Assembly (NCBI GenBank): GCA_018673255.1
Contig: JABHDC010000113.1
Coordinates: 1 to 30,207, forward strand
Length of the DNA stretch: 30,207 bases
Reading direction: 5' to 3'
Origin: Gemmatimonadota bacterium
Lineage (GTDB): Bacteria > Latescibacterota > UBA2968 > UBA8231
Notes under the pieces: model-generated
The model's database searches: none
Told to the model about the DNA's origin: nothing
The model's input: only the letters and a program-made list of their open reading frames with translations
Part shown: piece by piece, positions 1-7,850 of the stretch
How positions within the stretch are numbered: position 1 is the stretch's first letter
How the letters are laid out: every line of letters begins with the position of its first letter
Program-made: the position numbers and the translations under genes

Positions 1-105
1 TCCAGACTCAGATCCAGACTCAGATCCAGACTCAGATCCAGACTCAGATCCAGACTCAGATCCAGACTCAGATCCAGACTCAGATCCAGACTCAGATCCA
101 GACTC
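1..105. repeat. 12-bp tandem repeat array, at least 8.75 copies
   Basis: Eight identical copies of TCCAGACTCAGA (1-96) are followed by nine bases of a ninth (97-105). The array starts at the window edge, so its true length is unknown. The unit is four codons long, so copy-number change would not shift a reading frame. All three plus-strand frames are open through the copies. Frame 3 reads Gln-Thr-Gln-Ile repeats and continues into the open frame that ends at 602. Frame 2 reads Pro-Asp-Ser-Asp but stops at 149-151. The perfect identity of the copies points to recent expansion by slippage. Confidence 0.95.
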
Positions 106-602
106 GTGCCCGGGGGAAGATGGCAGGTCGACGGGTGTCGGGGCGCGATGAATTCGGTCACTCAGACTTGGGTTCCTCGGGTCCGGTTTCCTCAGGTCCA
201 GGTTCCTCACCTCTGACGCGACTCGCCCCGACGCTGACTCGGCTGCTGCCGGCACCGCAAGCGCACGGCGAGCGCTCGCCGTCGAGTGGGGACATGGCGC
301 CCTATGGAAATCCCTCCGAACAGGAGAGCCGCGTCTACAAGAGCATGGATGAGGAGTCAGGCCCGGGGCTGTGGCGCCGCACCGTCCTGGCCAGTGCGGC
401 CCTGGCTGCGACCAGTGCCGTCGTCGCCCACTGGAGCAGCGGCCAGGGCGATGAGGCATATGATCGGTATCTCAGCTCGGCCGGCGAGAAGCGCAGGGAA
501 GATGCTTTCGATGCGGCTGAGCGATACGACCGGATCGCTGGTGTCGCCTTCCTCGCCATGGAGGCCGGTCTCGTGCTCACTACCTACTTCGTGTTCTTCT
601 GA
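3..602 (+). CDS. 5'-truncated low-complexity protein with C-terminal membrane segments
   Basis: I do not recognise the function. The frame is open from the left edge through the 12-bp repeat (read as Gln-Thr-Gln-Ile) to the TGA at 600-602, so the start probably lies outside the window. ATG codons at 120, 294 and 345 are alternative starts; GGGGGA lies just before 120 but very close to it. After the repeat comes a Ser/Gly/Pro-rich stretch. The last 80 or so residues hold two hydrophobic segments, 'LASAALAATSAVVAH' and 'AGVAFLAMEAGLVLTTYFVFF', around a charged 'GDEAYDRYLSSA' loop. That layout recurs at the C-termini of repeat-containing envelope proteins in FCB-type genomes. Its TGA overlaps the ATG of the lipoprotein gene by one base, so the two are probably cotranscribed. 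Confidence 0.6.
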   Translation, partial: QTQIQTQIQTQIQTQIQTQIQTQIQTQIQTQIQTRARGKMAGRRVSGRDEFGHSDLGSSGPVSSGPGSSPLTRLAPTLTRLLPAPQAHGERSPSSGDMAPYGNPSEQESRVYKSMDEESGPGLWRRTVLASAALAATSAVVAHWSSGQGDEAYDRYLSSAGEKRREDAFDAAERYDRIAGVAFLAMEAGLVLTTYFVFF

Positions 603-1861
603 TGCGGATAAGAGACATACGGATCATCGTACTGGTGGCATGGGTCGGGCTCAGCCTGTTGACCGGGTGCGCTGATCGCCAGCGTCGCAATCCGCTGGAT
701 GCGGGCGCCGAGAGTCCCCTGGATCTGTTCGATGGACTCGAGGTCGGGGCCGACGATGGCTTCGTGCGGTTGAAATGGGACCTGACCGGGCTGTCCGATC
801 TGGATGGGGTGCGTATCTATCGAGTGGGTGGCCCCGAGGGTGAGAAGATCTTCGAGGTGGATCCGTCGACGGCGACGATGACGGATGATGGGGTCACCAA
901 TGGCACCCTCTACCGCTATTGGTTGTCGATGCTGGTTCGAAATGAAGGGGAGGTCCTCGTCGGGGACTCCCATTTTTCCACACCCGGTCCTGAGATCAGC
1001 TGGCTTGCCGATCGAGGCAGTGGTCTGGTCTGGCGGCTGAGCCCCGACGGACGAACCGGGCTCTTTGCACAGGGCAGATTCTCATCCATCTCCGCCATCG
1101 CCGTCGATACACACAATGGCGATTGCTGGGTCAGTGATCGGTGGTACCGATCCCTTCATCGAATCGATACAGAGGGTGAGATTCAACGCCTCGGCGCAGC
1201 GCTCGAGGCCGGGGGTGATCTGGTCATTGATACGCCGAGTCGGCAAGGCTGGATCGCGGATCGTCTCACATTCGAAGTCTTTTCCTTCGATCTGGATGCT
1301 CAGGGTGATACGCTGTTGCTGACGGAAATCGATGGCACATTCAGCGACCAGGTCGAACTGGCCGTGCAGTCCGGTTACCTGTGGATTGCCGATCCAGCCG
1401 GCGAGCGGGTCCTGCTGTACGACCCTCAGGGACTCAGGGTAGCCGAATGGTCTGGATTGGCGGGACTGATCCAGATCGATGCCTCGGCAAGTGGTCACGG
1501 TGCGTGGGTGCTGGCCGCAGACGGTCTCGAATTGCTCCGCCTAGAACCGGGCCAGGCGCCACTGGAGGTCTTCATGCCATTCATCGATCCTGCTGTAGCC
1601 CTCGACGTCGGTGATGTTCGTGGCGACGTTTGGGTGGCAGGTGCGGGAGATGTCGTCGCCTATTTCGACAGTGGCGTCCCCATTCTGCACTGGGACAATG
1701 TCCCAGATACGCAGGATATCGCCATCGATGAGAGCAGCGAGCACGTCTGGATTGCCGCATCGACGCAATTGTGGAAGTTCTCCCTACAGGGACAACAACC
1801 CACGCAGTTGACGGGATTTACGCAGACACTGGAGATCGTCGTCCATGCAGGCGGCGGTTGA
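602..1861 (+). CDS. lipoprotein with fibronectin-like domain and beta-propeller-like repeats
   Basis: This 419-residue protein starts with a lipoprotein signal peptide: Arg at 2, 4 and 7, a hydrophobic core, then the lipobox LLTGC with Cys23 as the lipidated residue. It continues with 'RRNPLD', a mark of many FCB-type surface lipoproteins. Residues about 45-110 resemble a fibronectin type III domain ('DDGFVRLKWDLTGLSDLDGVRIYR'-like pattern, trimmed here). The remainder has repeated strands of the type 'GDCWVSDRWYRSLHRID', 'GYLWIADPAGERVLLYD' and 'GDVWVAGAGDVVAYFD', as in NHL/SMP-30-like propellers. It is likely an envelope-anchored binding protein; no enzymatic residues are evident. The start overlaps the upstream stop by one base, and yicC follows after 11 bases. 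Confidence 0.8.
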   Translation: MRIRDIRIIVLVAWVGLSLLTGCADRQRRNPLDAGAESPLDLFDGLEVGADDGFVRLKWDLTGLSDLDGVRIYRVGGPEGEKIFEVDPSTATMTDDGVTNGTLYRYWLSMLVRNEGEVLVGDSHFSTPGPEISWLADRGSGLVWRLSPDGRTGLFAQGRFSSISAIAVDTHNGDCWVSDRWYRSLHRIDTEGEIQRLGAALEAGGDLVIDTPSRQGWIADRLTFEVFSFDLDAQGDTLLLTEIDGTFSDQVELAVQSGYLWIADPAGERVLLYDPQGLRVAEWSGLAGLIQIDASASGHGAWVLAADGLELLRLEPGQAPLEVFMPFIDPAVALDVGDVRGDVWVAGAGDVVAYFDSGVPILHWDNVPDTQDIAIDESSEHVWIAASTQLWKFSLQGQQPTQLTGFTQTLEIVVHAGGG

Positions 1862-1872
1862 GAAGAGGAAGG

Positions 1873-2772
1873 ATGTCCGGATTGGCCCCATCGATTTTCA
1901 GCATGACCGGCTTTGGCAATGCCAGTGTCGAAGCGGATGGACTGTGCGTGCGCGCGGTTCTGCGTTCGGTGAATGGCCGTTTCCTGGATTTGCAGATCCG
2001 ATCTCCGAGCAGCCTGCAGGAACTGGAACCACAGATTCGAGAACGACTCCAGACGCGCTTGCGTCGGGGCAAGGTGACCGTCCATCTGGAGGTGGAAGAG
2101 GTCTCCGAGCAGAGCTCGTTGCCGCAGCTCAACGAAGAAATGGCGACGCAGTACATTGGCGAACTCAAACGTCTGGCCGAACTGGCCGGTGTTGAAAATC
2201 CGATCCCGCCTCTGGAAGTCCTCACCCGATTGCCCGGGCTGTTTCGCAGTGAGACCTCGGCGCCCGATCCGCAGGCACTGGCTCAGATCGTCTACGAGGT
2301 CGTGGACAAAGCGGCTGGCGACCTTGAAGAGATGCGCAGTCGGGAGGGGGCCACGCTGGTCACCGATCTGAGAGAGCGGATCGCGACCCTCGACAAGCAG
2401 ATTGAGCAGATCCACACGTGGGCCCAGGGCGAACGTGAACGCGCCCGTGAGCGGCTGCGTGAGCGGATCGAAGGCCTGCTGCGCCCGGGAGAGGTGGATG
2501 AGGATCGCCTGATGACGGAGATCGTCCTGGTCGCTGAGCGTGCTGATATCACCGAGGAGATCGTACGGTTCCGCAGTCACACAAAGCAGTTCCTGACTGC
2601 CCTCGAAGAGGGGGGCGAAGTGGGCCGCCGGCTGAACTTCCTCCTGCAGGAACTGCACCGCGAGATCAACACGATCACTTCGAAGGCAACGGCCAGTGAG
2701 ATCATTCACACGGCTGTCGACGCCAAGGAAGAGATCGAGCGCTTGCGTGAACAGGTTCAGAATCTGGCCTGA
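1873..2772 (+). CDS. yicC: YicC family endoribonuclease
   Basis: A 299-residue YicC/YloC family protein, at the usual family length. The N-terminal hallmark 'SMTGFGNA' follows a short lead, and the C-terminal DUF1732 signature 'EEGGEVGRRLNFLLQELHRE..TI.SKA' is intact (about residues 252-275). A charged helical segment rich in Arg and Glu lies between them. The E. coli member acts as an endoribonuclease affecting small-RNA stability. The ATG at 1873 is chosen because AGAAGAGGAAGG lies just upstream; an ATG at 1903 starts directly at the hallmark, and the frame is open further up to 1771, but those fit less well. In many bacteria yicC is followed by gmk; here an archaeal-type cytidylate kinase occupies that place. 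Confidence 0.93.
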   Translation: MSGLAPSIFSMTGFGNASVEADGLCVRAVLRSVNGRFLDLQIRSPSSLQELEPQIRERLQTRLRRGKVTVHLEVEEVSEQSSLPQLNEEMATQYIGELKRLAELAGVENPIPPLEVLTRLPGLFRSETSAPDPQALAQIVYEVVDKAAGDLEEMRSREGATLVTDLRERIATLDKQIEQIHTWAQGERERARERLRERIEGLLRPGEVDEDRLMTEIVLVAERADITEEIVRFRSHTKQFLTALEEGGEVGRRLNFLLQELHREINTITSKATASEIIHTAVDAKEEIERLREQVQNLA

Positions 2773-2777
2773 GATCC

Positions 2778-3341
2778 ATGTCCCGACTCATAACGATCAG
2801 TGGCCTTCCGGGCAGTGGGACGAGTACACTCAGCAAATGCCTCGTCGAGAGCAGTGGCCGTCCATATGTCAACGCGGGGCAGATCTTTCGTGACATGGCG
2901 GCTGAGCGAGAGATGTCGCTGGCCGATTTCGGAGGTCTGGCCGAAGAGAACGACGAAATCGATCGCCGCCTCGATGCCCGCATGGTGGAACTGGCCCGCC
3001 AGAATCCCGGGGCCGTTCTGGAGGGGCGAGTGACCGGTTGGATGGCGCACCGGCATCAACTGACGGCCCTCAGGATCTGGATCGAGGCAGACGAAGTGGT
3101 GCGAGCCGGTCGGGTCGGCAGTCGCGATGGGCAATCGGCAGCGGCGGCCGTAGCCGCCATCCGCGAGCGTGAAGCTTCCGAGCGCACTCGATATGCCGAT
3201 CACTATGGAATCGATCTGGCATCCATGGATATCTATGATCTGGTCCTGAACTCGGATGCCACGCCGGCCCAGCAACTTCTTGAGCAGGTCACTGCAGCAC
3301 TGAATGAGGCAGACAGCGTGGGAGAGAAAGATGAGTCTTGA
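2778..3341 (+). CDS. cmk: archaeal-type cytidylate kinase
   Basis: A 187-residue P-loop nucleotide kinase that would phosphorylate CMP or dCMP using ATP. The P-loop is GLPGSGTST at residues 8-16. The rest follows the archaeal-type Cmk pattern: 'NAGQIFRDMA' (about 32-41), 'EIDRRLDARMVELAR', 'VLEGRVTGWMAH', an Arg-rich lid with 'AIREREASERTRYADHYGID' and the closing 'IYDLVLNSD'. It lacks the longer CMP-binding insert of E. coli-type Cmk. It starts 5 bases after the yicC stop, and its last 11 bases overlap coaBC. It occupies the usual gmk slot between yicC and coaBC, so a role as the local NMP kinase or altered specificity should be considered. Family assignment is firm; substrate is inferred. 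Confidence 0.85.
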   Translation: MSRLITISGLPGSGTSTLSKCLVESSGRPYVNAGQIFRDMAAEREMSLADFGGLAEENDEIDRRLDARMVELARQNPGAVLEGRVTGWMAHRHQLTALRIWIEADEVVRAGRVGSRDGQSAAAAVAAIREREASERTRYADHYGIDLASMDIYDLVLNSDATPAQQLLEQVTAALNEADSVGEKDES

Positions 3342-4527
3342 GGGACGTCGAATCTTGCTCGCCATCACTGGCGGGATCGCTGCCTACAAGGCGCCCATGC
3401 TGGTGCGACGCCTCCTTGAGGCTGGCGCCGATGTACGTGTCGTGCGCACGGCCAGTGCCGAACGATTCGTCACCGATACCACGCTGAGTGTGCTTTCGCA
3501 GCACCCTGTTTCCGCCGATCTGTTTGCGCCCAGCGATGAATTCCCCGTCCTCCACGTGGGATTGGCTGAATGGGCGGATCTCCTCCTGATCGCACCGGCC
3601 ACGGCGCATACCCTTGGCAGAATGGCCAATGGTCTGGCCGACGATCTGCTCACCTGCATCTACCTGGCAACGACGGCCCCCATTCTGGTGGCGCCTGCCA
3701 TGGAAGAGCACATGCTTCAGCATCCGCAGGTCGTGGCCAATTCGCAGCGTTTGAAGGAGCAGGGCCTCGGCTGGATCGAACCGGGCACAGGACCATTGGC
3801 CTCTGGTGCCAGCGGCAAAGGGCGCATGGCTGACATCGAGGATATCGTGGCTGCCACCAGCGCCTGCCTGGCGGGCAAGGGTGATTTGCTGGGCCGGAGA
3901 CTGCTGGTCACGGCGGGTCCGACTCTGGAGGATGTCGATCCCGTCAGGTATGTCGGGAATCGGTCCTCGGGGAAGATGGGATATGCCATTGCGATCCGCG
4001 CCCGGCAGCGTGGCGCCCAGGTCTGTCTCGTTTCCGGCCCAACGAATCTGGCCGCCCCCGCCGGTGTGGAGCGTGTCGATGTGCGGTCAGCATTGCAGAT
4101 GCTGGCCGCCTGCCAGGATGCTTTCGCCACAGCAGACGCGGCGATCATGGCCGCCGCCGTGGCGGACTATCGTCCGGCCCAGGCGTCAGAAACAAAGATC
4201 AAGCGTGGCACCGGGACCCTGTCGATCGAGCTGGTGGAGAATCCCGACATTGCGGCCACCCTCGGGCAAGAGAAAGGTGACCGGATTCTGGTCGCCTTCG
4301 CCCTGGAGACGGGGCATGGTATCGAGCAGGCGCGGAAGAAGCTCGAGAAGAAGCATGCTGATTTCGTCGTCCTGAACGATCTGGCCGACGAGGGGGCCGG
4401 ATTCGAGGTCGACACCAATGTGGTGACCATCGTGGACGCTGAGCACGAGTGCAGTCTGCCGAGAATGGACAAGCTCGACGTTGCTGATCGGATCCTCGAT
4501 GAGGTGGCCCGTCGCCTCCAGGACTGA
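3331..4527 (+). CDS. coaBC: bifunctional phosphopantothenoylcysteine decarboxylase / phosphopantothenate-cysteine ligase
   Basis: This 398-residue protein would catalyse two steps of coenzyme A synthesis. The N-terminal CoaC flavoprotein half (about 1-180) has 'AITGGIAAYKAP' and the catalytic His75 in 'LHVGLAEWADLLLIAPATA'. The C-terminal CoaB half (about 188-395) has 'RYVGNRSSGKMGYAIA' and 'KHADFVVLND'. Two CoaC positions differ from E. coli: the PxMNxxMW motif reads PAMEEHML, putting Glu at residue 125 where Asn is expected, and residue 158 is Ser where the redox Cys is expected ('LASGASGKGRM'). Similar variants occur, to my memory, in Bacteroidota. The ATG at 3331 is preceded by GAGAGAAAG; an in-frame ATG at 3304 would extend the overlap with the kinase gene. 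Confidence 0.93.
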   Translation: MSLEGRRILLAITGGIAAYKAPMLVRRLLEAGADVRVVRTASAERFVTDTTLSVLSQHPVSADLFAPSDEFPVLHVGLAEWADLLLIAPATAHTLGRMANGLADDLLTCIYLATTAPILVAPAMEEHMLQHPQVVANSQRLKEQGLGWIEPGTGPLASGASGKGRMADIEDIVAATSACLAGKGDLLGRRLLVTAGPTLEDVDPVRYVGNRSSGKMGYAIAIRARQRGAQVCLVSGPTNLAAPAGVERVDVRSALQMLAACQDAFATADAAIMAAAVADYRPAQASETKIKRGTGTLSIELVENPDIAATLGQEKGDRILVAFALETGHGIEQARKKLEKKHADFVVLNDLADEGAGFEVDTNVVTIVDAEHECSLPRMDKLDVADRILDEVARRLQD

Positions 4528-4551
4528 CGGGGTATCGGACGCCCCTTCTGG

Positions 4552-4580
4552 TTGACACAGGTTCGCACCCCGGGCATTTT
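4552..4580 (+). promoter_or_regulatory. candidate sigma-70-type promoter for the uracil-DNA glycosylase gene
   Basis: A perfect TTGACA at 4552-4557 is followed after 17 bases by CATTTT at 4575-4580, a weak -10 match (3 of 6). It lies in the 169-base gap between coaBC and the glycosylase gene, about 115 bases before the ATG. Nothing else in this gap looks coding. Confidence 0.35.
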
Positions 4581-4696
4581 CACGCGCCGATGTAACTGGG
4601 TCACACCAACGTATCTGACATCCTCTATGGCCGCGATCGTGACCGGCCTTCTCCCCGTTTCTGGCATTTCCTATTTCTGAACCAGGCCAGCACGCC

Positions 4697-5617
4697 ATGG
4701 ATTCATCTTCCGAGGGACAGGTCTCTTCACAGGAGACACTGCGCCAGATACGCCGAGCGCTGGAGGACCTCGTGCTGTTCGAAGGGCGCCAGTTCATCAT
4801 GCCTCGCGATCTGCCCACGCTGGCCGATAGTCAGCCTGAGTCACAGGTTCAGTCTTCGCCGGCTGAGGTAGTGTCCCACGAGGCGGCCACGACTGAAGCT
4901 GTGCCTATTGAGTCTGTGCCTACCAAGTCTGGACCAGTTGAGTCTGTGACAGCCCCCATGGGGGCCAGAGGACAGTCTCCAGAGCCGCTGCCGAGCCAGA
5001 TGGCTGATTCGGAGCCACCCCGGGCACCAGATGCTGCGCCTGAGGTGTCGGGTGAACCACCGGTCAGTCTCGCGGCCTTTCATGAGAAGATATGTGAATG
5101 CACACAGTGCGGGTTGGCCGAGACGCGCAATCGCTTCGTCTTCGGGGCAGGCAATCCTGATGCCGATATCCTGTTCGTGGGTGAGGCACCCGGGGCGGAT
5201 GAGGACCGGATGGGTGAACCATTTGTCGGTGCAGCGGGACAATTGCTGACGAAGATCATTCAGGCCATGGGCCTGCAACGCGAGGACGTATTCATCTGCA
5301 ACGTTCTCAAGTGCCGGCCACCCGGCAATCGGGATCCTGAACCGAATGAGGTGGCCAGCTGCGAACCGTATCTCAAGGAACAAATTCGCCTGGTGAAACC
5401 GAAGGTGATCTGTTGCCTGGGCAAGTTCGCCTCCCAGGCGCTATTGCGCTCGCAATCCAGTCTGTCCCGAATGCGTGGACAACAGCATGAATACGAGGGG
5501 ATCCCACTTGTGGTGACCTATCACCCGGCCGCGTTGCTCCGCAATGCAGCATACAAGCGCGATGCGTGGGAGGATGTGAAGTGGGTGCGACGTCTCTACG
5601 ATGGAGTCCAGTTGTGA
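4697..5617 (+). CDS. family 4 uracil-DNA glycosylase with long N-terminal linker
   Basis: A 306-residue protein whose catalytic domain (about 128-304) removes uracil from DNA to start base-excision repair. Motif 1 is GEAPGADED (162-170), followed by '[12 protein letters not shown]'; motif 2 is HPAALL (276-281). Cys135 and Cys138 form the first CxxC of the iron-sulfur site, with Cys222 and Cys239 or Cys240 as probable partners, as in family 4 enzymes of Thermus. Residues about 12-40 form a predicted helix ('[14 protein letters not shown]'), then a low-complexity Pro/Glu/Ser/Ala linker extends to about 122. The linker includes four 15-base repeat units. The start at 4697 is the first ATG after an in-frame stop; no strong ribosome site is visible. 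Confidence 0.9.
   Translation: MDSSSEGQVSSQETLRQIRRALEDLVLFEGRQFIMPRDLPTLADSQPESQVQSSPAEVVSHEAATTEAVPIESVPTKSGPVESVTAPMGARGQSPEPLPSQMADSEPPRAPDAAPEVSGEPPVSLAAFHEKICECTQCGLAETRNRFVFGAGNPDADILFVGEAPGADEDRMGEPFVGAAGQLLTKIIQAMGLQREDVFICNVLKCRPPGNRDPEPNEVASCEPYLKEQIRLVKPKVICCLGKFASQALLRSQSSLSRMRGQQHEYEGIPLVVTYHPAALLRNAAYKRDAWEDVKWVRRLYDGVQL
4895..4954 (+). repeat. four degenerate 15-bp coding repeats in the glycosylase linker
   Basis: Four 15-base units lie at 4895, 4910, 4925 and 4940, best represented by GAGTCTGTGCCTACC. They encode [15 protein letters not shown] and ESVTA. The unit keeps frame and sits in the disordered linker before the catalytic domain. Confidence 0.75.
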
Positions 5618-5648
5618 TCTGTACCGTCAGATGTGAAAGAGGGGGGCA

Positions 5649-7103
5649 ATGAGTCAGCCGCCCCCCGGTTCGCCGCCGCCGTACGACGAGCGAGGAAGCG
5701 GGCGCAATGAGCCTCGCGGCCCAGGAGGCCCGGGCCCCGGTCTGGGTCGTGTGCCACCTCAGGCCGTCGAGGTCGAGCAGGCCGTGATCGGCGCCATGCT
5801 GCTGGATGGCCGTGCCGTGGGCCGGGCCATCGAGATGCTTGATGAGAGCATCTTCTACCAGTCGTCGCATGCCCACATCTACGGCGCCATGCTCCGTCTT
5901 TACGAGCGCAGTGAAGCGGTTGATCAGCTGACGGTGGCCGAGGAGTTGAAGGCGGCTGGGCGCCTCGATGAGGCGGGCGGCGTCGTCTACCTGGCGGAGC
6001 TGGCAGCTGGTGTCGCATCGGCGGCCAATCTTGAACATCACGCGAAGATCGTCGTTGATCGAGGCCTGAGCCGTGGTTTGATCGAAGCATCGGCAGAGAT
6101 CGCCAACCGTGCGTACGAGGGACAGAGCAATGTCTACGAACTCATGGATTGGGCCGAGCAACGCATTTTCAGTCTGTCGGAGCGCCGTCTGAGCGACGGC
6201 TTCGAATCCCTGGAATCGGTTCTGCACGAGACCTTCGAGCAGATCGAACGGGCGCACGAGCGCGTCAGTACCGTGTCAGGTGTCGACACGGGCTTCACCG
6301 ACATGAATGACATGACGTCCGGTTTCCAGCCCGGTGATCTCATCATCCTGGCCGCTCGTCCGAGTGTCGGCAAGACCGCGTTGGCCATGGCTTTCGCCCG
6401 CAATGCTGCCGTGGATTCAGGCACCGGTGTTGCCGTGTTCAGCCTCGAAATGTCGAAGACCCAGGTCGCCCAGCGATTGCTGTGTATCGAGACCCGGGTC
6501 GATTTGCAGAAGCTGCGCACCGGTCGCCTGCGTGACGACGATTGGATGCACCTCACACGGAATGTGGGAAGACTCGCCCAGGCGCCCATCTACATCGACG
6601 ACACACCGGGTATCACAGTGCTGGAGGCGCGAGCCAAGTCGCGACGGTTGCAGCGAGAGCACGGAGTCGGGATGGTCGTCGTCGACTACCTGCAGTTGAT
6701 GACGAGCCACGACAATATCCAGAGTCGCGAACAGGAGGTCTCCCGCATCTCCCGCGGACTCAAGGCCCTGGCCAAGGAACTCAATGTTCCTGTGCTGGCC
6801 CTCTCGCAGTTGTCGCGTGCCTCAGAGTCACGCACTGACCGGCGGCCTCAGTTGTCCGACCTGCGCGAATCCGGATCGATCGAACAGGATGCCGACGTCG
6901 TCATGTTCATCTATCGCCCCGATCTCTACGGACTCAAGTCTGCTGATGGTGCCTCACTGGAAGGTGTGGCGGAGATCATCATTGGCAAGCAGCGCAACGG
7001 CCCCACCGGATCCGTTCACTTGATGTGGAATGCCGACAGTGCCGCCTTCGAGAATCTGGCGCCGGAATTCCGGATCCAGGAAGAGGATGAAAGTTTCTCG
7101 TAG
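5649..7103 (+). CDS. dnaB: replicative DNA helicase DnaB
   Basis: A 484-residue hexameric 5'-3' helicase that unwinds DNA ahead of the replisome. The N-terminal primase-interacting domain (about 36-140) starts at 'PPQAVEVEQAVIGAMLLD'. The RecA-like motor (about 205-475) carries Walker A ARPSVGKTAL with Lys242, the Walker B region 'GMVVVDYLQLM', 'SQLSRASESR' and 'DLRESGSIEQDADVVMFIYR'. The domains are uninterrupted, with no intein. An unusual Pro/Gly-rich extension of about 35 residues precedes the first domain. The start follows a GAGGGGGG ribosome site at 5639-5646. The gene lies 31 bases after the glycosylase gene and 17 before the YigZ gene. Confidence 0.96.
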   Translation: MSQPPPGSPPPYDERGSGRNEPRGPGGPGPGLGRVPPQAVEVEQAVIGAMLLDGRAVGRAIEMLDESIFYQSSHAHIYGAMLRLYERSEAVDQLTVAEELKAAGRLDEAGGVVYLAELAAGVASAANLEHHAKIVVDRGLSRGLIEASAEIANRAYEGQSNVYELMDWAEQRIFSLSERRLSDGFESLESVLHETFEQIERAHERVSTVSGVDTGFTDMNDMTSGFQPGDLIILAARPSVGKTALAMAFARNAAVDSGTGVAVFSLEMSKTQVAQRLLCIETRVDLQKLRTGRLRDDDWMHLTRNVGRLAQAPIYIDDTPGITVLEARAKSRRLQREHGVGMVVVDYLQLMTSHDNIQSREQEVSRISRGLKALAKELNVPVLALSQLSRASESRTDRRPQLSDLRESGSIEQDADVVMFIYRPDLYGLKSADGASLEGVAEIIIGKQRNGPTGSVHLMWNADSAAFENLAPEFRIQEEDESFS

Positions 7104-7120
7104 CGGTACTGCTGCTGGAT

Positions 7121-7744
7121 GTGCAGATGGCTGAGGGATATCCGGTCCCCACCGCCGAGGTCTCCATCGAGATCGAGGTGAAGCGCTCGCGCTTCATCGG
7201 TCTGGCGGGCCCCGCGCCGACGATCGAGGTGGCTCGCGCGTTCATCGATTCAGCGCGCGAGCGTTATGCGGATGCTTCCCACCACGTGTATGCCTTCGAG
7301 GTCGGCCACGGTGCCAGTGTGACCCATGGTATGAGTGATGATGGTGAACCTTCGGGTACGGCTGGCCGACCGGCACTTACTGTGGTGGCGCATCACGAAC
7401 TCGGTGATGTCATCGTCGTCATCGTCCGATACTTCGGTGGTACGAAGCTCGGTACGGGCGGTCTGGTGCGTGCCTATACCCAGGCCACGCAAGAGGCGCT
7501 GGCCGTATTGCCTCATGAAATGAAGGTCGAGCGTGAAGACCTGATTCTGCGACTACCCTACGAACGCTATGATGTCTGTCGTGTGGCCCTGGGCAAGTGG
7601 GCCCAGATCGAGGTCGTCGATGAGTCCTTCACCGATGACACGCGGCTCACACTACGCGGGCCACGTTCTGATCTGGATGGCCTCATAGCACAGTTGGTCG
7701 AACTCACGGCGGGTCGTCTCGTCATCGAGACGCCGCAAGACTGA
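7121..7744 (+). CDS. yigZ: YigZ / IMPACT family protein
   Basis: A 207-residue member of the UPF0029 family. The N-terminal IMPACT domain (about 15-122) has 'EVKRSRFIGLAGPAPT', 'SHHVYAFEVG', 'DDGEPSGTAGRPAL' and the signature 'RYFGGTKLGTGGLVRAY'. A C-terminal DUF1949-like domain (about 135-200) follows. The fold resembles domain IV of elongation factor G, and a link to ribosomes or nucleic acids is suspected, but the biochemical role is not settled. ATG codons at 7121 and 7127 are both possible starts. The gene follows dnaB by 17 bases and probably shares its transcript. Confidence 0.9.
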   Translation: MQMAEGYPVPTAEVSIEIEVKRSRFIGLAGPAPTIEVARAFIDSARERYADASHHVYAFEVGHGASVTHGMSDDGEPSGTAGRPALTVVAHHELGDVIVVIVRYFGGTKLGTGGLVRAYTQATQEALAVLPHEMKVEREDLILRLPYERYDVCRVALGKWAQIEVVDESFTDDTRLTLRGPRSDLDGLIAQLVELTAGRLVIETPQD

Positions 7745-7783
7745 AGTGGTTCGGACCATCTGTCTCGTACCGATGATCGACGG

Positions 7784-7789
7784 TATATT
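7784..7789 (+). promoter_or_regulatory. candidate -10 element upstream of the TIM-barrel gene
   Basis: TATATT lies in GGTATATTCGTGAC, 61 bases before the ATG at 7851, in a 106-base gap. The same core, GTATATTC with GTGAC just after it, recurs at 28073-28085 before mgtE. No good -35 element is visible, so this is tentative. Confidence 0.25.
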
Positions 7790-7850
7790 CGTGACCACCA
7801 AAATCACAGCAGTGTTCCGCTTTGCCGCTCCCCACGAATGAGGTCTGTCC

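Noticed and set aside
1..105. CRISPR-like array
   Set aside because: The repeats are 12 bases and directly adjacent, with no spacers; it is a simple tandem repeat.
1660..2709. Minus-strand open frame (349 codons) opposite the lipoprotein and yicC
   Set aside because: It is antisense to the conserved yicC motifs and has no recognisable features.
5649..7103. Intein in dnaB
   Set aside because: Helicase motifs are contiguous and the length is normal for DnaB.
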